From an uncultured Granulosicoccaceae bacterium (GTDB lineage Bacteria; Pseudomonadota; Gammaproteobacteria; Granulosicoccales; Granulosicoccaceae), in NCBI GenBank assembly GCA_937928685.1, contig CALGJU010000083.1:1-46515 (forward strand): 46,515 nt of DNA, in the 5' to 3' direction. Every line of letters starts with the position of its first letter. Position 1 is the first letter of the stretch. The notes under the pieces were generated by a model that was not told the DNA's origin, searched no databases, and saw only the letters and a program-made list of their open reading frames with translations. Below, piece by piece: positions 36,017-45,598 of this stretch. Both the position numbers and the translations under genes were made by a program.

Positions 36017-36490
36017 ATGACCCCCGCAATTAAACTACTGCAAAAACAAAAGATTGAATTTGAAGTGCGTGAATATTCCTGCGATGAGGATGGTTCAGGC
36101 TACGGAATGCAGGCAGTGGAAGCACTGGGACAAGACCCGCAGCGGGTATTTAAAACACTGCTTGCAGCCGTCGATGGCAATGATCGCAAACCGGTAGTAG
36201 CCATCATTCCTGTGGCCGACCTGCTTGATCTGAAAAAGCTCGCTAGCCACTTTAAAGGCCGCAAAGCCGCCATGGCAGATCCCGCCGTGGCACAACGGGT
36301 AACAGGTTACTTAGTCGGTGGAATCAGCCCGATCGGCCAGAAGCAGATACTTAAAACCTGTGTTGACGAATCGGCGAGCGTTTTTGACAGTATTTTTGTC
36401 AGCGGAGGTAAAAGAGGCCTGCAGCTTGAATTAAGCCCGGCAGATTTGATCGAAGTGATAAACGCCACTGTCGCAAAAATAGTGAAATAG
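36017..36490 (+). CDS. ybaK: Cys-tRNA(Pro)/Cys-tRNA(Cys) deacylase YbaK
   Basis: A trans-editing enzyme that clears Cys mischarged on tRNA-Pro. The 157-residue length agrees with YbaK/EbsC, and the conserved catalytic Lys46 sits in VFKTLLA as in E. coli. VVAIIPVADLLDLKKLA, KAAMADPAVAQRVTGYLVGGISPIG and SGGKRGLQLELSP are all family features. The ATG overlaps the stop codon of an upstream 22-codon frame, which I do not call. It converges on an M14 gene, with eight bases between stops. Confidence 0.95.
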   Translation: MTPAIKLLQKQKIEFEVREYSCDEDGSGYGMQAVEALGQDPQRVFKTLLAAVDGNDRKPVVAIIPVADLLDLKKLASHFKGRKAAMADPAVAQRVTGYLVGGISPIGQKQILKTCVDESASVFDSIFVSGGKRGLQLELSPADLIEVINATVAKIVK

Positions 36491-36498
36491 ACTTCTGT

Positions 36499-37626
36499 TT
36501 ATAGTTTATCTACTACACTGTGGATCGCAGCAACACAAGAGGCCCCTAGTTTCCTGGAACGCTCCGGCGACCAGCCAACTCGATGATCAGGCATTTCGGC
36601 ATTGTCTTTGAAAGGCATTTCCAAAGTCATGGCGGCACACCCAAAGTACTCTGCAATATAGCTGCTGCAAATACCGTAATTAGCAGCGTTAGGTGGAGTT
36701 ATCGGGTAACCGATTGTCGTTTGGAAATCCGGGTTGATCGCCATCAGGTTGCTTTTAAAAAGTTCCTGCAGGGCCTTGCGTTCCTCAGACCATGAGTGAA
36801 CCCCTTCAGTGCCTGCGATAAAGTTATACGCCAGTGCTTCATCACCGTGAACATCCAGGTTAAAACTAACGCCAGTGTCTCGCATCTTTTTTAAGACATA
36901 AAACACTTCAGGTGAGTTTTCAGGTGTGCTCTTATCCCATTCACGGTTTAAGTTGATTCCGACAGCATTGGTTCGTAAATGACCGCGAAAAGTCCCATCC
37001 GGGTTCATATTCGGTACCACAAGAAACTCTGCCTTTTCAAGCAAGGCACGTGATACCGCATCGGTGTCATCGAGCAGTCGATCAAGATAACCCTCCATCC
37101 ACCACTCGGCCATCGGCTCACCCGGATGTTGCCTGGCGATTGCCCAGATTTTCAGCGGCTTGTCACGATCACCAATACGGATAAGATCGATATCTCTGCC
37201 ATCGTGGGTCTTACCCAGTACTTCTACCGACGTTTTATGATCCATGGAGCACTCTGCAATAAGATCATCGTGGCGTTGCAAAGAATAAGGCGCGAAATAG
37301 GCAAACCAAACAGTATCAACCTCTGTATCGAGTCCGAAGCTCAACACACCATCCGTATATTGAGTATCAATGCGGAACCAGTCATCTCGGTCGTAGGAGG
37401 CTACGACGCGATAGTCTTTCCAGCCATTGGGGTAGGAAGACGTTCCTGCATTATCAATATGCAGTTGATATCGGTTTCCAGCCGCCGCCGTCATACGAAA
37501 GTAAAACCACTGATAAAACTCACCACCGGCATCATCAGAAATGGTCAAGCGAATATTGTCTGCGCTTTCACAGGCAATGCATTCGATATTGCCACCATCA
37601 AACTGGCTGCTAATCACTATAGACAT
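36499..37626 (-). CDS. M14 family zinc carboxypeptidase (cytosolic carboxypeptidase-like)
   Basis: A 375-residue protein of the AGBL/CCP6-like M14 subfamily. Residues 1-125 form the beta-rich N-terminal domain special to cytosolic carboxypeptidases (QWFYFRMTAAAG, WFAYFAPYSLQRHDDLI). The catalytic domain shows the zinc ligands His167-x-x-Glu170 (RQHPGEPMAEW) and His260 (LDVHGDEAL), the substrate-carboxylate residues GINLNREW and the catalytic Glu336 in MTLEMPFKDN. Bacterial members have no confirmed substrate; removal of C-terminal Glu is known for eukaryotic relatives. No signal peptide. It lies downstream of nadE on the same strand, separated by 111 bases that carry the palindrome at 37682-37741. 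Confidence 0.9.
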   Translation of the reverse strand: MSIVISSQFDGGNIECIACESADNIRLTISDDAGGEFYQWFYFRMTAAAGNRYQLHIDNAGTSSYPNGWKDYRVVASYDRDDWFRIDTQYTDGVLSFGLDTEVDTVWFAYFAPYSLQRHDDLIAECSMDHKTSVEVLGKTHDGRDIDLIRIGDRDKPLKIWAIARQHPGEPMAEWWMEGYLDRLLDDTDAVSRALLEKAEFLVVPNMNPDGTFRGHLRTNAVGINLNREWDKSTPENSPEVFYVLKKMRDTGVSFNLDVHGDEALAYNFIAGTEGVHSWSEERKALQELFKSNLMAINPDFQTTIGYPITPPNAANYGICSSYIAEYFGCAAMTLEMPFKDNAEMPDHRVGWSPERSRKLGASCVAAIHSVVDKL

Positions 37627-37681
37627 ATTGGCTCTAAATTTCGGAAAAAGGCTTTAATTATTAAATCAATTGGTGACCGGG

Positions 37682-37741
37682 CTAGTGTACTGGAACAAAT
37701 AGATTGCACATATGCACACTCTATTGGTTCCAGTACACTAG
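37682..37741. repeat. 60-bp near-perfect palindrome at the nadE 3' end
   Basis: The 60 bases begin CTAGTGTACTGGAAC and end GTTCCAGTACACTAG, a perfect 15-bp pair of arms. Inside, AAATAGA pairs with TCTATTG with one mismatch, and the centre is CACATATGCAC-like and nearly symmetric. Only three or four pairs break the symmetry over the whole length. The end CTAG provides the TAG stop of nadE. No T-run follows on the transcribed strand, so it is not a classical intrinsic terminator. It may be a miniature inverted-repeat element or a structured processing site. I see no second copy in the window. Confidence 0.85.
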
Positions 37742-39666
37742 GGCAAAGATTCAATGTGTTCAAGAATGGCACTGACATCTGCCTCATCCGGCATACGCCA
37801 GTCACCCCGGGGAGACAAGCTGACGCTACCCACTTTTGGGCCGGACGGCAGCGTGGTGCGTTTGAATTGGTGCATATAAAAACGCTTAAAAAACAGGCTT
37901 AACCACTTTTTTATAACTGCAGACTCGTATTTACCTTTAAACGCCAGTTGCGCAAGCACATAGATTTTTTCGGCATTAAACCCATTGCGCAAGTAGTGGT
38001 AGATAAAAAAATCATGCAATTCATAGGGCCCGATTATTGATTCTGTGTGGTGTGCTACGTCATCCTCGTTATCGTCTGTGGCGGGCACCAGCTCAGGTGA
38101 GATCGGTGTATCAAGAATTCGCAACAGCGCTTCTGACAAAGCTTTATCAGCCCGGTGTAGCGCGTACCAACGCACCAGATAGATCACCAGGGTTTTGGGC
38201 ACACTGGCATTAACGTTATAACTCGACATTTGATCGGCATTGTAAGTACACCAACCGAGCGCAAGTTCCGACAGATCACCGGTGCCAACGACAATGCCAT
38301 TCATCTGGTTGGCCAGATCAAACAGTATTTGTGTACGTTCACGCGCTTGAGCATTCTCAAACACCACATCATGATCACCTGTATGCGCCAGATCTTTTAA
38401 ATGCTGCTCAACCGAGGCATCAATACGCACCTCTTTAAGGTTCGCTCCCGCAGACGCGCTGAGCATACGGGCACTTTCCAGAGTGTGCTCACTGGTGGCA
38501 GGCCCGGGTAGCGTAATGGCACACAAGTCACTTCGATCTTTATCAAGCAACGCAAGCGCATCAAGACACACCAGAAAAGCCAGCGTTGAATCAAGACCGC
38601 CAGAGACCCCCAGCACCAGCGTTTTAGAATAAGCCGCCATCATCCGGCGGGCGAGGCCAGTACTCTGGATTTTTAAAATCTCACTGGCGCGCTCGCCAAA
38701 CTCGAGTTCGTCATCAGGCACAAACGGTTTGCTGTCAAAAGAACGTATCAGGCTTTTAAGGCTTAGCTTGTGCGACTTGCCATTGTGGCGATACGGTGCC
38801 GGTCTTTCACTATTGGCAAAAGTGCCGTTTTTGCTGCGATCGTGGCGAAGCTTCTGCCAATCATACTCACAGATCAGCTGGCTGCCAGTCAGTGAAAACC
38901 GTTCAGACTCAGCCGCCAGCACACCGTTTTCTGCAAATAAATGATGGCCGCCGAAGACTATATCTTTGGTCGATTCAGTCGGACCACAGGACGCATATAA
39001 ATAGGCACACATGCCTTGAGCACTGGCCATACGGATAAGATCACGTCGATAGCTCGCCTTTGATACCAGCTCGTCACTGGCAGACAGATTAACGATGAGC
39101 TCAGCACCGGCTCTGACGTGTGACATCGATGGTGGTGCCGGGTGCCACAAGTCTTCACAGATTTCGACCGCAAACCAGGAGTCACCCATCGCAAATAGTT
39201 GCTCTGTGGCAATCACAAATTGACCCAGCCGCGGGTGATCGACACAGTGCTCAATGCCCTGGCCCGAAACAAACCAGCGTTTATCGTAAAACTCACCGTA
39301 GTTCGGGTGGGAGGTTTTCGGCACCGCACCAAGCACCTGACCGTTCTGACAAACAAAGCCGACATTCAGCATACGACCGTCTTGCAGACGCCACGGCGCA
39401 CCGACCACCACTATGCGATCATCGGTTGCCTGGACTATCTTAAGCAGTGCCTCTTCACATTGATCCACCATAGATTGATTAAAAAAGAGGTCTTCGCAGG
39501 TGTAACCACTGATACCAAGCTCCGGGAACAGCAACAACGATACATCGGCGAAATCCGCATGCTGCATCGCTTCAACAATTCGGTCTGCATTACGTTTCGG
39601 ATTGCCAATCGCCACCACCGGTGCGATCGCCGCTATTCGGACAAAGCCATAATCTGCATAATTCAT
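37738..39666 (-). CDS. nadE: Glutamine-dependent NAD synthetase NadE
   Basis: The last step of NAD synthesis, amidation of nicotinate adenine dinucleotide with glutamine nitrogen. The 642-residue product is the two-domain form: an N-terminal nitrilase-type glutaminase with Glu49 (FPELGISGYTCEDLF), Lys117 (VPKTSHPNYGEFYDKRW) and Cys170 (VEICEDLWHPAPP), then the ammonia-using synthetase with P-loop SGGLDST at 355-361, GTGDLSELALGW and NVNASVPKTL. A small C-terminal region with FKRFYMHQFKRTTLPSGPK matches the family. The TAG stop lies inside the 60-bp palindrome. It is divergent from sthA. Confidence 0.96.
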   Translation of the reverse strand: MNYADYGFVRIAAIAPVVAIGNPKRNADRIVEAMQHADFADVSLLLFPELGISGYTCEDLFFNQSMVDQCEEALLKIVQATDDRIVVVGAPWRLQDGRMLNVGFVCQNGQVLGAVPKTSHPNYGEFYDKRWFVSGQGIEHCVDHPRLGQFVIATEQLFAMGDSWFAVEICEDLWHPAPPSMSHVRAGAELIVNLSASDELVSKASYRRDLIRMASAQGMCAYLYASCGPTESTKDIVFGGHHLFAENGVLAAESERFSLTGSQLICEYDWQKLRHDRSKNGTFANSERPAPYRHNGKSHKLSLKSLIRSFDSKPFVPDDELEFGERASEILKIQSTGLARRMMAAYSKTLVLGVSGGLDSTLAFLVCLDALALLDKDRSDLCAITLPGPATSEHTLESARMLSASAGANLKEVRIDASVEQHLKDLAHTGDHDVVFENAQARERTQILFDLANQMNGIVVGTGDLSELALGWCTYNADQMSSYNVNASVPKTLVIYLVRWYALHRADKALSEALLRILDTPISPELVPATDDNEDDVAHHTESIIGPYELHDFFIYHYLRNGFNAEKIYVLAQLAFKGKYESAVIKKWLSLFFKRFYMHQFKRTTLPSGPKVGSVSLSPRGDWRMPDEADVSAILEHIESLP

Positions 39667-39884
39667 GCGTATATTCTAGCGTGGATTGATCAAATGAATC
39701 GCCCGGCCAAAGTTTTTATCGTCGATTCAGGCGGTTTGGTAAGTGTTCGACCATACTCCCGACGATCTACAATGCCGCCAAGCCGCAGAGGTGGCGGGAA
39801 TTAAGCGATCTGAAGGTCCAGCAGGTCCAATGATCCACAATACAAATTGCCCAATAATAAGGGCTTGGCAAAACTGTTCATATC

Positions 39885-41363
39885 ATGGCAATAAAAGAAT
39901 ACGACTCAATAGTGATTGGTTCCGGGCCGGCAGGTGAAGGTGCCTCGATGAAGCTCGCCAAATGCGGCCAGAATGTCGCGATGGTCGAGCACTATCGGGA
40001 TGTTGGTGGCGGTTGCACTCACTGGGGCACAATTCCGAGCAAGGCATTGCGTCACTCCGTGCAGATGGTCAGTCGATTTAGACAAGATGCCATCTTCAGA
40101 AGAATTGCAGGCCATGTGGATGTCACCTGGCAGGAACTGGTTAAATCTGCACAATCTGTCATTGATGAGCAGGTCACCATGCGGGAGAGCTTTTATTTTA
40201 GAAACCGTGTCGATCTGCATCGCGGCAGCGCAAGTTTTCTCGATGCGAATACCATCAGCGTGCTATCAAAAAACGGCAGTGAAGAGATTTGCAAAGCCAA
40301 AAATATCGTCATTGCCACCGGCTCTATTCCGTACCGCCCGGAAGACATCGATTTCTCAGACCCGAGAATTTGCGACAGTGACACCATTCTGGACATCGAC
40401 TTTGTACCCAGATCAATCATTATTTACGGCGCGGGAGTTATCGGCTGCGAGTACGCCTCTATCTTCGGAAACCTGGGAGTCAAAGTTGATCTGGTCAATA
40501 CCCGTGATCGCTTGCTGTCATTCCTTGACGGAGAAATAGCAGATGCACTCGGCTACCATTTTCGGGAAATCGGTGTCACGGTAAGAAACAACGAAACCTA
40601 CGAAAGTGTAGAGACCGATGATGACTCCATGGTGCTGCATCTGCAAAGTGGTAAGCGATTCAAAGCAGACGTTATGCTGTGGGCAAACGGTCGTTCCGGG
40701 GCAACAGACAAATTAAATCTCGAAAAGGCGGGCTTAACACCCAACGGACGCAAACAAATAGAAGTCGATGAATACTACCGATCTTCAGTGCCTCATATTT
40801 ATGCGGTAGGTGATGTCGTTGGCGCACCGGGGCTTGCCAGTGCCGGTTATGATCAGGGGCGATTTGCCGGTACCCATATCGGCGAAGGCCACTGCGATAC
40901 TCGACTGATAAGCGATATCCCGACCGGTATCTATACAGACCCTGAGATCAGCTCAATCGGTTTAACCGAAGCAGAGCTCACAGAGAAAAAAGTACCTTAT
41001 GAAGTGGGTAGATCGCTATTCCGCTCCATCGCCCGCGCACAGATCACCGGCCAGACCACAGGGATGTTAAAGATATTATTTAATACCCAGACACTGGAGA
41101 TTCTTGGCATTCACTGCTTCGGTTATCAGTCTTCGGAAATTATTCACATTGGCCAGGCCATCATGCGCCAACCCGGTGGCGGCAATCGCGTAAGCTATTT
41201 TACCGAAAACACTTTTAACTACCCGACCATGGCGGAAGCTTATCGAGTCGCTGCATTGAATGGTTTAAATCGAATTCAATGGCAGGAGCATGACCGCGAT
41301 CAAGACGATAGTGACAATGGTTCATGTGATCCCGGTGTGTCTGATGAAAGTGAAGCCAGCTAG
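39885..41363 (+). CDS. sthA: Soluble pyridine nucleotide transhydrogenase SthA
   Basis: A soluble FAD enzyme that exchanges hydride between NADPH and NAD+. The 492-residue product shows the FAD loop GSGPAGEG at 12-19, then [17 protein letters not shown] (41-57), the SthA signature where the second active-site Cys of other disulfide reductases is Thr49. The NAD(P) loop [19 protein letters not shown] and the dimerisation domain with [17 protein letters not shown] follow. The last 25 residues are highly acidic ([11 protein letters not shown]) and longer than in E. coli SthA (466). The ATG has no strong ribosome binding site. It is divergent from nadE, 218 bases apart. Confidence 0.96.
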   Translation: MAIKEYDSIVIGSGPAGEGASMKLAKCGQNVAMVEHYRDVGGGCTHWGTIPSKALRHSVQMVSRFRQDAIFRRIAGHVDVTWQELVKSAQSVIDEQVTMRESFYFRNRVDLHRGSASFLDANTISVLSKNGSEEICKAKNIVIATGSIPYRPEDIDFSDPRICDSDTILDIDFVPRSIIIYGAGVIGCEYASIFGNLGVKVDLVNTRDRLLSFLDGEIADALGYHFREIGVTVRNNETYESVETDDDSMVLHLQSGKRFKADVMLWANGRSGATDKLNLEKAGLTPNGRKQIEVDEYYRSSVPHIYAVGDVVGAPGLASAGYDQGRFAGTHIGEGHCDTRLISDIPTGIYTDPEISSIGLTEAELTEKKVPYEVGRSLFRSIARAQITGQTTGMLKILFNTQTLEILGIHCFGYQSSEIIHIGQAIMRQPGGGNRVSYFTENTFNYPTMAEAYRVAALNGLNRIQWQEHDRDQDDSDNGSCDPGVSDESEAS

Positions 41364-41488
41364 ACGATAACGACCTGTCAGTTTCCCTGTTAAGCTGCGC
41401 GTGGTAATCAGGCTGTCACCACGGATAACAGTACGCTAATAACAGTCGCCTCATTCCTGCGAGACTTGTCTGCCTGCCATTAGCGCGG

Positions 41489-41695
41489 GCTTTTCCAGTA
41501 TTCGTATCACCCGATTTTACGCTGGCAAGCCTAATTGGTATTGGCATACCCCTATTCGTGGTAACAATGACGGCGCAAAATATTCCGGGTATCGGCACCC
41601 TGCGTGCAGCGGGTTACCAGACTCCTGTTTCTGCTGTGATTACCACCGGCGTGATCACCCTTTAACTGGCACCCTTCTTAACTGGCACCGTTCGG
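41489..41695 (+). pseudogene. Remnant of a benzoate transporter (BenE-like) permease
   Basis: In one plus-strand frame the bases translate to SPDFTLASLIGIGIPLFVV, then TMTAQNIPGIGTL, RAAGYQTPVSAVITTGVITL, a TAA stop at 41663-41665 and, read through it, LAPFLTG. This closely follows the central part of BenE family benzoate/H+ symporters, where TM helices carry the MxxQNLPGIAxLRAxGYxPPVS run. Upstream, in-frame residues lose similarity and end at a TAA near 41429, so only about a sixth of the gene remains. It has no start codon at a sensible place. It lies between sthA and argH, and its 3' end nearly reaches the argH stop. Confidence 0.7.
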
Positions 41696-41705
41696 TTGCT
41701 CTGCC

Positions 41706-43127
41706 TTAAAAATAGGCATTACCTATTCGCGTACGGGCCTCTTCAATGGCACTTTTTACCTGCGCCGGGGCCGTGCCACCAATATGATCACGCGCTGCTA
41801 CAGACCCTTCAAGGGTCAGTACCGTGAACACATCTTCTTCGATATCTGCGCTAAACCCTTGCAGCTCTTCCAATGAGAATTCACTCAAGTCTCTGCCCTG
41901 CTGAATTCCATAGGCAACCGCTTTACCCACGACTTCATGGCTGTCTCTAAATGCCATGCCTCGTTTAACCAGATAGTCTGCAAGGTCAGTGGCGGTGGCA
42001 AAGCCTTTAAGTGCCGCGTTGCGCATGCTGTCGGGTTTCGGTTCAATGGCGGGAATCATGTCTGCAAAGGCCCGCAGGCAGCCCATGAGGGTATCTATCG
42101 TGTCAAACAGGGGCTCTTTGTCTTCCTGATTGTCTTTGTTATAGGCCAATGGCTGAGACTTCATTAACGTCAGCAGACTCACCAAATGACCATTCACACG
42201 CCCGGTCTTACCGCGCACCAGCTCTGGCACATCAGGGTTTTTCTTCTGCGGCATAATGCTTGAGCCTGTACAGAATCGATCCGGCAATTCAATAAAATCA
42301 AACTGCGCCGAGGACCACAGCACCAGTTCTTCTGAAATTCTCGAAAGGTGGGTCATTATGATGGCCGCACTTGCACAGAATTCGATGGCGAAATCCCGAT
42401 CACTCACGGCATCAAGTGAATTTCTGGCGACACTGGCAAAACCAAGTAACTCACAACTGTATTGCCGATCAATCGGGTAGGTAGTACCAGCCAGAGCAGC
42501 TGCGCCCAGAGGCATCACGTTAACGCGCTTGTTGCAATCATGCAGGCGTTCTATATCGCGCGAGATCATCTCAAACCAGGCCATCACATGATGACCGAAA
42601 GTGACAGGTTGCGCTGTTTGCAAATGCGTAAAGCCGGGCATGATTACATCGGTATGGCGCTCTGCAAGTGCAAGCATCCCATGTTGCAAGCGTTGCGCCT
42701 CTGCAATCAACACATCAATGGCTTCACGCATATACAGGCGGATATCTGTGGCGACCTGATCATTGCGTGAACGGCCGGTATGCAGCCTCTTACCCGCATC
42801 ACCAATACGATCGGTCAATCGCGCTTCGATATTCATATGCACATCTTCAAGCGCTACAGACCACGGAAACTCACCGGCCTCGATTTCCCGGCTGATCTCC
42901 TCCAGGCCTTGAAGAATTTTTTCTACATCCTGCGCAGACAGTACCCCGGTTTTACCGAGCATCTGCGCGTGTGCCCGTGAACAATTGATATCCTGCTGCG
43001 CCATTCGTTGATCAAACGTGACCGATGCGGTGAATGCCTGCACAAACTCATCTGTCGATTCGCTAAAGCGTCCGCCCCACAACTGATTGCTTTTATCTTT
43101 TTTGTCTTTGCTCATTGCATCCGGCAT
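41706..43127 (-). CDS. argH: Argininosuccinate lyase ArgH
   Basis: The last step of arginine synthesis, splitting argininosuccinate to arginine and fumarate. The 473-residue product belongs to the fumarase/aspartase superfamily: [21 protein letters not shown] at the start, the [12 protein letters not shown] segment at 117-128, [14 protein letters not shown] at 167-180 and the signature [12 protein letters not shown] at 288-299. ATG 43127 and ATG 43115 are both possible starts; neither has a strong ribosome binding site. It is divergent from hemC, with 144 bases between the starts. Confidence 0.96.
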   Translation of the reverse strand: MPDAMSKDKKDKSNQLWGGRFSESTDEFVQAFTASVTFDQRMAQQDINCSRAHAQMLGKTGVLSAQDVEKILQGLEEISREIEAGEFPWSVALEDVHMNIEARLTDRIGDAGKRLHTGRSRNDQVATDIRLYMREAIDVLIAEAQRLQHGMLALAERHTDVIMPGFTHLQTAQPVTFGHHVMAWFEMISRDIERLHDCNKRVNVMPLGAAALAGTTYPIDRQYSCELLGFASVARNSLDAVSDRDFAIEFCASAAIIMTHLSRISEELVLWSSAQFDFIELPDRFCTGSSIMPQKKNPDVPELVRGKTGRVNGHLVSLLTLMKSQPLAYNKDNQEDKEPLFDTIDTLMGCLRAFADMIPAIEPKPDSMRNAALKGFATATDLADYLVKRGMAFRDSHEVVGKAVAYGIQQGRDLSEFSLEELQGFSADIEEDVFTVLTLEGSVAARDHIGGTAPAQVKSAIEEARTRIGNAYF

Positions 43128-43271
43128 CTGGGCGGGCTTTACGCCACGCCAGTATAAATAAACGATTATTGGTGAATCCTATTGCTGATATTATCAGCTT
43201 GACAGTAACCGGTCAGTGTTGACGGCCCGATAAATCCCTAAACGCCTTTGCCGCACGGTAGATACTCCCGC

Positions 43272-44195
43272 ATGCCAGACATTCTAAAAATCGCGACACG
43301 CAAAAGCCCGCTCGCACTTTGGCAGGCTGAAGAGGTCCAAAGACACCTGGCGCTGGCTGGAGCTAAGTCTGAATTAATCAAGATGTCGACTCGTGGTGAC
43401 GAAATACTGGATCAGCCACTAGCTAAAATCGGCGGTAAAGGACTTTTTATCAAAGAGCTGCAAAGAGGCATGCTGGACGGGCGTGCTGATATGGCGGCTC
43501 ACTCAATGAAAGATCTGCCCGCCGAGTTTCCAGAGGGACTGCATTTGGGTGCAGTAATGAAACGCGAAAACCCGACCGATGCGTTCATATCTAATAAATA
43601 CGACAGCCTTGATCAACTGCCGCAGAATGCTGTGGTAGGAACGTGCAGCCTACGCCGGCGCTGTCAGTTACTCGCAAAGTACCCGTATCTGACCGTTATC
43701 GATTTGCGCGGCAACGTCAATACACGTCTAGCCAAACTCGACGCAGGCCGTTATGACGCTATTATTCTGGCTAGTGCCGGGCTTATACGCCTGGAGCTTC
43801 AATCACGAATAAAGTCCGAGATTGATATTAATGTGATGCTACCGGCCTGTGCTCAGGGAGCGGTTGGTGTGGAGTGCAAAATTGACGACGTAAAAACCAA
43901 CCAACTACTCACGCATTTGCACGATGCTGATACTGCCAGCCGGGTCATGTGCGAGCGTAGTTTAAATGCTAGCTTGGGAGGCAGTTGCCAGACACCCATC
44001 GCAGCATTTGCAGAACTAAAAGGCGATACGCTAAGTTTACGTGGTTTAATCGGCTCGCCCGATGGTACCCGTATACTGACAGCTCAGTCCTCGGACCATC
44101 GCGATAATGCCCAGGCATTAGGCCGCGCTGTCGGCCAGCAATTACTCGATGCCGGTGCGCAGGAAATTATAGATGCACTTGCATTGCCTGCATGA
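43272..44195 (+). CDS. hemC: Porphobilinogen deaminase HemC
   Basis: Polymerises four porphobilinogens to hydroxymethylbilane. From ATG 43272 the protein has 307 residues (the frame opens at TTG 43248, but the extra eight residues do not fit). It shows KIATRKSPLALWQAEEV, the STRGDEILD segment, KGLFIKELQ, AHSMKDLP, GTCSLRRRCQL, RGNVNTRLAKL, and the dipyrromethane cofactor loop SLGGSCQTPIAAFA with Cys239. hemD follows after 49 bases, and the two are probably co-transcribed. It is divergent from argH, as in several gammaproteobacteria. Confidence 0.96.
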   Translation: MPDILKIATRKSPLALWQAEEVQRHLALAGAKSELIKMSTRGDEILDQPLAKIGGKGLFIKELQRGMLDGRADMAAHSMKDLPAEFPEGLHLGAVMKRENPTDAFISNKYDSLDQLPQNAVVGTCSLRRRCQLLAKYPYLTVIDLRGNVNTRLAKLDAGRYDAIILASAGLIRLELQSRIKSEIDINVMLPACAQGAVGVECKIDDVKTNQLLTHLHDADTASRVMCERSLNASLGGSCQTPIAAFAELKGDTLSLRGLIGSPDGTRILTAQSSDHRDNAQALGRAVGQQLLDAGAQEIIDALALPA

Positions 44196-44244
44196 AAATA
44201 CCCTATAAATATAGCAAAAAACACTAACGGGCTCGGTATTTACT

Positions 44245-45009
44245 TTGATCGATGTGGCAAATGTATTAGACAATATTAGTGTATTGGTAACCCGACCCAT
44301 ACACCTGACATCGCGCTTTACGCAATTGCTGGATGAGATTGCTGGCATCTCTTATACCTGTTTGCCCACAATAGAAATAGAATTCGTACACACCGACGTT
44401 GACGCAGCACGGCAGAGTGACATTATTATTTTTACCAGCGTCAATTCGGTAATTGGCGCAGACCGTTGCTCTGCATTGCCGTGGGATTTTACCGGTAAAA
44501 CAGCCGCCATCGGCGCCGCTACTGCCAGCGCACTACAATCGCAGGGGGTAAGCGTAGACATCGAACCTGCCAGTGGTGCCGGCAGTGAAGCATTGCTGGA
44601 AGCACTCAATGTGAGTCGCAAATCAACCATCACTATTATCCGCGGAGACAGCGGGCGTGAAAAACTCCGTGACGCCCTGACGCAAGCTGGCTGTACGGTC
44701 GATTATCTGGCCGTCTACCAAAGAACGTTGCCCGGCTATACAACAGCCGAGCTCAGTAGCCTGTTTGATACCGGTCTGCCAGACATTATCTCAGTCACCA
44801 GCGACCTGGGCCTGATCAATCTATTGAAAATCATTCCTCCGGAGCTTCAGAGCGAGCTAAAAACCAGACCATTGGTGGTCAACAGTGACCGATGTGCCGA
44901 GCTTGCACGATCCTCTGGTTTTGCAGAGGAAATAGCCATCGCAGACCCGCCGGGCGATATCAGCCAGGTGACAGAAATTTTACGCCTCGCGGCAACTCGC
45001 TCAAAATAG
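44245..45009 (+). CDS. hemD: Uroporphyrinogen-III synthase HemD
   Basis: Closes and inverts ring D of hydroxymethylbilane to give uroporphyrinogen III. The 254-residue product has the weakly conserved two-lobed HemD pattern: ISVLVTRPIHLTSRF at the start, DIIIFTSVNSVIGA, a central GKTAAIGAATASALQSQGV, ITIIRGDSGREKLRDALTQAGCTVDYLAVYQRTLP, ISVTSDLGLINLL and a final VVNSDRCAELARSSGF. Start codon TTG 44245, since no ATG precedes the ILVTRP segment. It lies 49 bases after hemC. No hemX or hemY follows, unlike in Pseudomonas. Confidence 0.92.
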   Translation: MIDVANVLDNISVLVTRPIHLTSRFTQLLDEIAGISYTCLPTIEIEFVHTDVDAARQSDIIIFTSVNSVIGADRCSALPWDFTGKTAAIGAATASALQSQGVSVDIEPASGAGSEALLEALNVSRKSTITIIRGDSGREKLRDALTQAGCTVDYLAVYQRTLPGYTTAELSSLFDTGLPDIISVTSDLGLINLLKIIPPELQSELKTRPLVVNSDRCAELARSSGFAEEIAIADPPGDISQVTEILRLAATRSK

Positions 45010-45214
45010 CACTTCAATCCTGCCCGGAATAGCGACAGCCATTCCGCATAAGGGCCTCGACTATGTGCGTTGGTTCACAAAACCCAACGTCTGTGGTGGA
45101 TGCTCCTCTGTAGCTCTCAACCCTCAAGATCAGATGCCGACCAAGTCTTAAGGTGCTCCGTAATTTCCGAGCGCAAACCATTAATACCGCACTGATTCTT
45201 AGAAGGTTTGACCC

Positions 45215-45568
45215 ATGACTATTCAATTTTTCAAGGCTGGCGCACTTAAAACAAGTGTTGTGGCTATAGCGTTCGGGGCGTTGCTGGCCGGTTGTGCCGC
45301 GCCAAAGCAGGGACCAATGTTTGATCACACGTCCACCGCGATTCGCGCAGCTCAAACTGCCGGGGCACTGGAATACGCACCTGATCACTACCTCAAGGCA
45401 AACGAGATTTTTCGTAAAGCAGAAGCGATGCAACAGCGACGCCGCACAGATCGAGCACAGAAATTGCTGGAGCTTGCAACGGCCCAGGCGAGTTTAGCCA
45501 AAGCGATCAGTGAAGCGGCGCAAGCGGAGTCTTCACTAGGTTACATCCGCACAGGTATGGCTCGCTAA
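45215..45568 (+). CDS. DUF4398 lipoprotein
   Basis: A 117-residue predicted lipoprotein. The signal peptide ends in LLAGC with Cys27. The mature part (about 38-110) is a helical DUF4398 domain: AIRAAQTAGALEYAPDHYLKANEIFRKAEAM, then RRRTDRAQKLLELATAQASLAKAISEAAQAE. DUF4398 proteins are commonly encoded next to OmpA-like lipoproteins and are thought to act in envelope organisation, but no reaction is known. The gene is 30 bases before the OmpA-family gene on the same strand, so the pair is probably an operon. A 205-base gap separates it from hemD. Confidence 0.85.
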   Translation: MTIQFFKAGALKTSVVAIAFGALLAGCAAPKQGPMFDHTSTAIRAAQTAGALEYAPDHYLKANEIFRKAEAMQQRRRTDRAQKLLELATAQASLAKAISEAAQAESSLGYIRTGMAR

Positions 45569-45598
45569 CCAAGCAAACGTAATCATTACGGAATAAGC

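Noticed and set aside
37126-37902. 258-residue plus-strand frame opposite the M14 gene and the palindrome
   Set aside because: Antisense shadow of a well-supported gene, no domain.
39199-39804. 201-residue plus-strand frame opposite nadE
   Set aside because: Antisense shadow of the strongly supported nadE; no domain.
41416-41598. 60-residue minus-strand frame
   Set aside because: It is the reverse of the BenE remnant, whose plus-strand frame is clearly the original.
45068-45089. Possible hemD terminator hairpin CGTTGG...CCAACG
   Set aside because: Six pairs with a ten-base loop and no T-run; too weak to annotate.
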